Below, piece after piece: positions 22,610 through 27,058 of a stretch of DNA of 27,058 bases (position 1 is the stretch's first letter; every line of letters begins with the position of its first letter). A program made the translations under genes and the position numbers. The stretch is taken from contig UQEY01000026.1 of the NCBI GenBank assembly GCA_900540235.1, positions 1 to 27,058 on the forward strand, read 5' to 3'. The stretch is from an uncultured Eubacteriales bacterium. Lineage in GTDB: Bacteria; Bacillota; Clostridia; Oscillospirales; Acutalibacteraceae. The notes under the pieces are model-generated. The model made no database searches. It saw only the letters and a program-made list of their open reading frames with translations, and had not been told where the DNA came from.

Positions 22610-22629
22610 GCATTTTCTGTTTATTTTAA

Positions 22630-23832
22630 TCAGTCATTAGGAATGAATGCCTTATGAACAGCCGATACTGCTCTGTCGGCATTTTCTGCGTCGATGATAA
22701 CAGAAATCTTAATTTCCGATGTTGAAATCATTTGAATATTGATATTTGATTCGTAAAGAGCCTCAAACATCTTTGAAGCGGTGCCCGGATGTGTTTCCAT
22801 ACCTGCGCCTACGATAGAAACCTTAGCAACCTCGGTGTTGCAAACAATCTTGCAGTTGTCAAGGAAGCCTTCAAGAATTTCAACGGCAACAGGACCGTTG
22901 TCCTTGCTTACTGTGAATACGATATCCTTAGTGCCGTCTCTGCCGAACGACTGAAGAATGATGTCAACATTGATATTTTTAGCAGAAAGCTTTGCAAAGA
23001 TTTTGAAAGCGATACCCGGAGTATCCTGAAGACCGAGAATTGAAACGAGTGCAACATCCTTATCCTTAGTTACACCTCTAATAAGCATTTTTTCCATTTT
23101 TGTTACCTCCTTAACGATTGTACCCGCAACAGGGTTTAATGATGATAAAACTTCAAGTTCAACGCCGTACTTCTTTGCCATTTCAACTGAACGGTTATTA
23201 AGTACCTGAGCGCCGAGAGTTGCAAGTTCAAGCATTTCGTCATAAGTGATTTCTTTAAGTTTCTTTGCGTTTTCAACCTTTCTTGGGTCAGCAGTGTAAA
23301 CACCCTCAACATCGGTGAAAATTTGGCACTTGTCAGCTTTAAGAGCGGCTGCAATAGCAACTGCGGAAGTGTCTGAACCGCCACGACCGAGAGTTGTGAG
23401 GTCGTCATATCTGTTGATACCCTGGAAGCCTGCAACTACAACAATGTTACGCTTTGCAATTTCAGCCTGAAGTCTGTTAGGCTTAATATTTTTAATTCTT
23501 GCAGAAGTGTAAATTGAGTTTGTGTTAAAACCTGCCTGCCAGCCTAAAAGACTGATAACAGGATAGCCGAGCTTTTCAATAGCCATGGCAAGAAGTGAAA
23601 TAGAAATCTGCTCGCCTGCTGTTAAAAGCTGGTCCATTTCTCTTTTAGCAGCCTTTGGGTTGATTTCGTTTGCTTTTGCGATAAGGTCGTCTGTTGTGTC
23701 ACCCTGAGCTGAAACAACTACCACAACATCGTTACCCTGCTTGTAAGTGTCGGTAACAATGCGGGCAACATTCATTACTCTTTCGGCATTGGCAACAGAT
23801 GAACCGCCGAATTTTTGAACAATAAGTCCCAT
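22630..23832 (-). CDS. lysC: Aspartokinase
   Basis: A 400-residue monofunctional aspartate kinase, which phosphorylates aspartate in the first step toward lysine, threonine and methionine. The N-terminal kinase signature is VQKFGGSSVANAERV. The GRGGSDTSAVAIAAALKAD segment binds aspartate/ATP, and TADPRKV follows. The C-terminal third carries two ACT domains, with ISILG/DTPGIAFKIF and VSIVGAGMETHPGTASKMFEAL segments, so feedback by lysine or threonine is expected. I chose the ATG at 23832, which has GGAGG ten bases upstream; a TTG six codons earlier overlaps that site. It is last in the ACT-hom-lysC operon, and the gap to hom holds one repeat hairpin. Confidence 0.96.
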   Translation of the reverse strand: MGLIVQKFGGSSVANAERVMNVARIVTDTYKQGNDVVVVVSAQGDTTDDLIAKANEINPKAAKREMDQLLTAGEQISISLLAMAIEKLGYPVISLLGWQAGFNTNSIYTSARIKNIKPNRLQAEIAKRNIVVVAGFQGINRYDDLTTLGRGGSDTSAVAIAAALKADKCQIFTDVEGVYTADPRKVENAKKLKEITYDEMLELATLGAQVLNNRSVEMAKKYGVELEVLSSLNPVAGTIVKEVTKMEKMLIRGVTKDKDVALVSILGLQDTPGIAFKIFAKLSAKNINVDIILQSFGRDGTKDIVFTVSKDNGPVAVEILEGFLDNCKIVCNTEVAKVSIVGAGMETHPGTASKMFEALYESNINIQMISTSEIKISVIIDAENADRAVSAVHKAFIPND

Positions 23833-23876
23833 AGGTTTGTAATCCTCCAAATATGTTTATATTGATTTTGGTTTTC

Positions 23877-23900
23877 GGCAGGAGCAATTCTGCCCTGCGA
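23877..23900. repeat. Variable-arm hairpin repeat (locus 8, diverged)
   Basis: GGCAGGA (23877-23883) pairs with TTCTGCC (23888-23894) through one G-T pair, followed by CTGCGA. It lies in the 79-base gap between hom and lysC inside the operon. Confidence 0.6.
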
Positions 23901-23911
23901 ATCGTTAAAAA

Positions 23912-25129
23912 TTAATAATTGGTTACTTTGATTGTGTTGATAACATTCATACCCTCAAGCTTTTTGTTAAGCTTGTTTTCAGTCATAATATCGGTAATAA
24001 ATGCAACTTCGTCGCTTGGCTGACCCTTTCTTGAAAGGAACTTAACATCATTAAACTTAGATGTAACTTCTGCCAAATCAGCCTTTGCACGAACATAAAA
24101 CGGCATTTCAATTCTTTCTTTATAATCAACAACATAATCTTCAGAGCCGGGACCCCAGCCGAAAATCTTTTTCCTGTCACTATGCTTAGCACAGTCGATG
24201 ATATCGGCAACAACGGCAGAAGCGGTAGGAAGCTTACCTGCGCCGGCACCGTAGAAGCAAACATCGCCTACAGCGTCGCCACGAACGAGAATTGCGTTGA
24301 ACACATCCTTAACGCTTGCAAGTTGAGAACCGTTATAAACAACGGCAGGGCTTACAAAAGCGGCAATCTCATTTTCATTAATATACTTGATTTGACCGAG
24401 AAGTTTAATTACGCCGCCTGCATTTTCAATATAAGAAACATCTTCAAGCGAAATATTTGTGATACCCTCGGTTTCAACCTGATTTGGATAAACATGTTTG
24501 CCAAAAGCGAGTGAAGCAAGAATACAAACCTTACGGCAAGCGTCGTGACCCTCAACATCGGCAGTAGGGTCTTTTTCTGCGTAACCCTTTTCCTGAGCAA
24601 TTTTGAGCGCTTCTTCAAAAGACATACCCTGCTCAATCATCATAGTAAGAATAAAGTTTGTTGTGCCGTTTAAAATACCTGCAACGCCTTCAATATAGTT
24701 TGCGGCAAGGCACTGGCAAAGCGGACGAATAATAGGAATACCGCCGCCTACCGAAGCTTCAAACAAATAGTTTGCTCCGCTTTCCTCGGCTGCCTGCAAA
24801 AGCTCAAGTCCTCTTTGAGCAACAAGTTCCTTGTTTGAAGTAACAACGCTCTTGCCGGCTTTAAGAAGCTTCATTGTGAAATCGAAAGCAGGGTTAACCC
24901 CGCCCATGGTTTCGGCAACAATTTTAACTTCTTCGTCATTTAAAATATCGTTAAAATCTTTTGTAAATAAGTCTTTATGTGCATCGTTCGGGAAGTCACG
25001 CAAGTCAAGAATATGCTTAACTTCAAGAGTTTTGCCGCCTGTTCTTTTAGGAATAATTGAACTGTGGCTTTCAATAACTTCAACCACACCCGAGCCTACT
25101 GTACCGTAGCCCATAACAGCAACTTTCAT
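23912..25129 (-). CDS. hom: Homoserine dehydrogenase
   Basis: A 405-residue enzyme that reduces aspartate semialdehyde to homoserine with NAD(P)H, toward threonine and methionine. The Rossmann start is VAVMGYGTVGSGVVEVI. The catalytic-domain signature is seen in GILNGTTNFILTMM and EKGYAEKDPTADVEGHDA. The C-terminal 70 or so residues (FYVRAKADLAEVTSKF onward) are an ACT domain that usually gives threonine inhibition. The ribosome site AGGAGGG overlaps the TAG stop of the upstream ACT-domain gene, so translation is likely coupled. It is followed by lysC after 79 bases. Confidence 0.97.
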   Translation of the reverse strand: MKVAVMGYGTVGSGVVEVIESHSSIIPKRTGGKTLEVKHILDLRDFPNDAHKDLFTKDFNDILNDEEVKIVAETMGGVNPAFDFTMKLLKAGKSVVTSNKELVAQRGLELLQAAEESGANYLFEASVGGGIPIIRPLCQCLAANYIEGVAGILNGTTNFILTMMIEQGMSFEEALKIAQEKGYAEKDPTADVEGHDACRKVCILASLAFGKHVYPNQVETEGITNISLEDVSYIENAGGVIKLLGQIKYINENEIAAFVSPAVVYNGSQLASVKDVFNAILVRGDAVGDVCFYGAGAGKLPTASAVVADIIDCAKHSDRKKIFGWGPGSEDYVVDYKERIEMPFYVRAKADLAEVTSKFNDVKFLSRKGQPSDEVAFITDIMTENKLNKKLEGMNVINTIKVTNY

Positions 25130-25141
25130 ATTTTTACCCTC

Positions 25142-25573
25142 CTATGATAAAACAACGGAATTTACACCGTCAATTTCTTTAATTAATTTTAATAATTCGT
25201 CTTTTGATATTGTCATTTCGGCAATTCTTACCGTTACGGAAACATCGGCAACCGAATGAATCGGAACGCTTTGATTTACCGACAAAACATTTGCACCGGC
25301 TTTGTAAAGCTCGTTCATAAGCGATGAAAGCACACCCGCATTGTCCTTGAGCTTGGCATTGATTGTGGCAGTGTCGCTGCTGTCATCACCGTGATATTCA
25401 AAAATCGCATCCTTATATTTATAGTATGCACTTCTTGACACGCCTGCCATTTTGCTTGCCTGCGCAACATTCTTCGCCTCGCCTGAAGCCAAAAGACTCT
25501 TAGCCTTAATTACTTTCTTGTAAATGTCCGGCATAATGTTTGAATTTATCAAATAAAAATTTACCTTTTCCAT
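25142..25573 (-). CDS. ACT-domain protein with a helix-turn-helix-like N terminus (PheB/UPF0735 type)
   Basis: A 143-residue protein. The N-terminal half (about 18-52) has a helix-turn-helix-like stretch, KNVAQASKMAGVSRSAYYKYKD. The C-terminal half (about 67-143) is an ACT domain (AKLKDNAGVLSSLMNELYKAGANVLSVNQS). This is the layout of the family annotated as PheB/UPF0735 in Firmicutes. ACT domains bind amino acids, so a sensor or regulator of the following hom gene is a fair inference. I chose the ATG at 25573; a GTG seven codons earlier overlaps the GAGGTGG ribosome site. Its TAG stop is part of the hom ribosome site. Confidence 0.88.
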   Translation of the reverse strand: MEKVNFYLINSNIMPDIYKKVIKAKSLLASGEAKNVAQASKMAGVSRSAYYKYKDAIFEYHGDDSSDTATINAKLKDNAGVLSSLMNELYKAGANVLSVNQSVPIHSVADVSVTVRIAEMTISKDELLKLIKEIDGVNSVVLS

Positions 25574-25630
25574 AATGAAAAGTGTCCACCTCACACGGAC
25601 TGTTGTATTACTGTGAAAAACACTTTCTAT

Positions 25631-25659
25631 ATATTAACAAAAAAATTAACAAGTATCAA
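25631..25659 (-). promoter_or_regulatory. Probable promoter of the ACT-hom-lysC operon
   Basis: On the minus strand TTGATA (25654-25659) and TAATAT (25631-25636) are 17 bases apart, about 50 bases before the ATG. No riboswitch-like or T-box leader is seen here. Confidence 0.5.
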
Positions 25660-25698
25660 GTGTTTATTTAAAAAACTTTTAAATTATATGAATTTTAC

Positions 25699-25727
25699 TT
25701 GATTAAAACGCTTTCTTGCATTAAAAT
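25699..25727 (+). promoter_or_regulatory. Probable promoter of the AI-2E-family permease gene
   Basis: TTGATT (25699-25704) and TAAAAT (25722-25727), spacing 17, about 33 bases before the ATG. It is divergent from the ACT-hom-lysC promoter. Confidence 0.55.
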
Positions 25728-25760
25728 AATGTATATATTGACCAAAAGGAAGTTAAATTT

Positions 25761-26909
25761 ATGAATTCAAAAGTCGAAAAAAGGAGAGCGTTTATAATAG
25801 ACCTTGTTTATGTTATTGCAATTTTAGGTCTTATTTATGTATTCTTCAAATATTGTTTTGCCGTTGCGGCGCCGTTTCTCCTTTCGTTTTTTATTGCGGT
25901 ATTTATGCAAAAGCCGCTCAACTGGCTTGATAAAAAAACAAAAAACAAGTGCAGAACCCTTTGGTCCGTTTTGCTTGTTCTTTTATGCGTAGCTATTATT
26001 TTGGGTCCTGTTATTTCAATCATCGCCGCACTTTTTAAAGAAATAGGCAACTTCATTTCCTTCCTTGGAGAGCAGCTTAACGACCTGCCTACTTTCCTTG
26101 TTACGCTTCAAAACGAAATACTCAAATTACTCAAGTTTTTGCCTGACGGAATTTACACAAGTGTGTCTGAAAACATTACTCAGTTTTTCGGCAATCTTGT
26201 TGAGGACTTTGATGTGTCAAAACTCGGAATCAATGTAAGCAACATAACCTCCGGTCTTTCAAGCGGCATCAGCGGTGTCTACAGTGTTGTTAAAAACATA
26301 CCGAGCATAATTATCGGCGTTGTTATCGGCATTATCGCTTGTATCCTTTTCACAAAAGATTATGACAGAGTAGTTAAGTTCATCAAGCTTCAGCTCCCTG
26401 AAAAGCACAAAGACCTTTTGAGCGAAACTAAAAAAGTTTTTTCAACAACAATTTTAAAAATGTGCCGTGCATACGGTCTTATTATGTTTATCACATTTTG
26501 TGAAAACTTCCTCGGTTTAACAATACTCAATTTAATCGGCGTAGCGGACAACAATTATGTTTTCGTTATTTCTATCGGCATTGCCGTATTTGACATTTTG
26601 CCTGTTGCAGGTTCGGGCGGCATCCTTATTCCGTGGGCGCTCGTTTCACTTGTCACCGGCAATATCGGTCAGTGCATAGGTCTTTTAATTCTTTACGCAG
26701 TTATTACTGTTATCAGGCAGTATATTGAGCCAAAAATTGTCGGCAATTCTCTCGGCGTTCATCCGCTCGTAACCCTTGCCGGTCTTTACTTCGGCTTGAA
26801 GCTGTTTGGCTTTATGGGTATGTTTATCGTTCCTATCTGCGTTATGACGCTCAAAGCTTTTAACGATGCCGGAAGAATTCACCTTTATACCCCACCCGAG
26901 AGGAATTAA
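25761..26909 (+). CDS. AI-2E-family transporter (TqsA/YdbI-like permease)
   Basis: A 382-residue membrane protein of the AI-2E transporter family (PF01594 type). It has two to three N-terminal hydrophobic helices, a soluble middle (about 95-165), then about five further helices. The family's C-terminal pattern is seen in YIEPKIVGNSLGVHPLVTLAGLYFGLKLFGFMGMFIVPI. Family members have been linked to autoinducer-2 export or Na+/H+ antiport; the substrate here is unknown. AAAGGAAG precedes the ATG. It is a single gene diverging from the ACT-hom-lysC operon. Confidence 0.92.
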   Translation: MNSKVEKRRAFIIDLVYVIAILGLIYVFFKYCFAVAAPFLLSFFIAVFMQKPLNWLDKKTKNKCRTLWSVLLVLLCVAIILGPVISIIAALFKEIGNFISFLGEQLNDLPTFLVTLQNEILKLLKFLPDGIYTSVSENITQFFGNLVEDFDVSKLGINVSNITSGLSSGISGVYSVVKNIPSIIIGVVIGIIACILFTKDYDRVVKFIKLQLPEKHKDLLSETKKVFSTTILKMCRAYGLIMFITFCENFLGLTILNLIGVADNNYVFVISIGIAVFDILPVAGSGGILIPWALVSLVTGNIGQCIGLLILYAVITVIRQYIEPKIVGNSLGVHPLVTLAGLYFGLKLFGFMGMFIVPICVMTLKAFNDAGRIHLYTPPERN

Positions 26910-26931
26910 ATATCAATAAAAATAACAAAAC

Positions 26932-27002
26932 GGGAGGATGGTATCCTCCCCTACGAAATTCGTTTTATTTTAAACTACCGTAGGGGCGGATATTATCCGC
27001 CC
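26932..27002. repeat. Paired variable-arm hairpin repeat (locus 9)
   Basis: GGGAGGAT-GGT-ATCCTCCC (26932-26950) is followed by CTACGA (26951-26956). After a spacer come CCGTAG and GGGCGGAT-ATT-ATCCGCCC (26984-27002). The left hairpin is identical to that at 7140-7158, 20 kb away, but its right partner is different. Confidence 0.85.
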
Positions 27003-27003
27003 G

Positions 27004-27044
27004 CAGCGTGTAGAAAAAGTCAAATAATAAATTTCTACACGCTG
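27004..27044. repeat. 13-bp inverted repeat at the window end
   Basis: CAGCGTGTAGAAA (27004-27016) is the exact reverse complement of TTTCTACACGCTG (27032-27044), with a 15-base AT-rich loop. It adjoins the locus 9 hairpin by one base. There is no T-run, so a terminator is not certain; it may belong to another short repeat. Confidence 0.7.
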
Positions 27045-27058
27045 GAGAATGTTGAGAA

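Larger units (their letters stand above)
22196..22629. other. 434-base intergenic region after gdhA
   Basis: This gap holds, in order: a variable-arm hairpin (22248-22273), a strong terminator (22301-22335), an unexplained multi-hairpin stretch (22358-22530), and a pair of variable-arm hairpins (22545-22609), the last of which is followed on the minus strand by a T-run. No convincing gene is present. Confidence 0.8.

Overview
The window looks like a chromosomal segment of a low-to-moderate GC Gram-positive anaerobe of the class Clostridia, probably a gut Oscillospirales/Ruminococcaceae-type organism. This is inferred from consensus TTGACA/TATAAT promoters, strong AGGAGG-type ribosome binding sites, a T-box leader, a hexameric glutamate dehydrogenase, and two kinds of dispersed intergenic repeat that I recall as typical of gut Clostridia (not checked). 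I see no tRNA, rRNA, CRISPR array, prophage or transposase gene. Genus cannot be fixed from the sequence alone.

Layout. Bases 1-7125 form a carbohydrate/ester island. On the minus strand are a small beta-type protein plus a PHP metallohydrolase (one operon), then a carboxylesterase plus a GH31 glycosidase (a second operon with its own promoter). On the plus strand, diverging from the first operon, are a PI-PLC-like phosphodiesterase and a GH43 glycosidase. None of these proteins shows a signal peptide, so they should act on imported substrates. Bases 7234-10933 hold leuB, a small membrane protein and leuA on the minus strand; leuA lies behind a strong promoter and a complete T-box leader. leuC and leuD are not in the window. 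Bases 10941-15135 hold an unusual phosphoribosyltransferase-like gene, a GNAT acetyltransferase, a MATE exporter and rsmA. Bases 15136-19271 are a tidy efflux operon: a MarR regulator with a twin palindromic operator, then two overlapping ABC half-transporters that pair as one canonical and one degenerate ATP site. Then come a Cof-type HAD phosphatase, a doubtful small ORF, and gdhA with a perfect promoter. Bases 22632-25573 are an amino-acid operon on the minus strand: an ACT-domain protein, homoserine dehydrogenase and aspartokinase. An AI-2E-family permease closes the window.

Two repeat families explain much of the non-coding DNA. The first is a MITE-like element of about 180 bp (three full copies and one cut by the window edge) with 15-bp terminal inverted repeats and probable TA target sites. 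In two places its outermost TAA is the stop codon of the neighbouring gene. The second is a set of 13 short hairpins at nine intergenic loci. Their arms change from copy to copy while staying complementary, and they carry a near-constant CTACGA flank. Some are built as outward pairs around an inverted CTACGA/TCGTAG, and one appears to serve as the lysC terminator. I consider these hairpins, the stop-codon insertions, the phosphoribosyltransferase that lacks its acidic PRPP-loop residues, and an unexplained multi-hairpin stretch at 22358-22530 the items most worth a second look.
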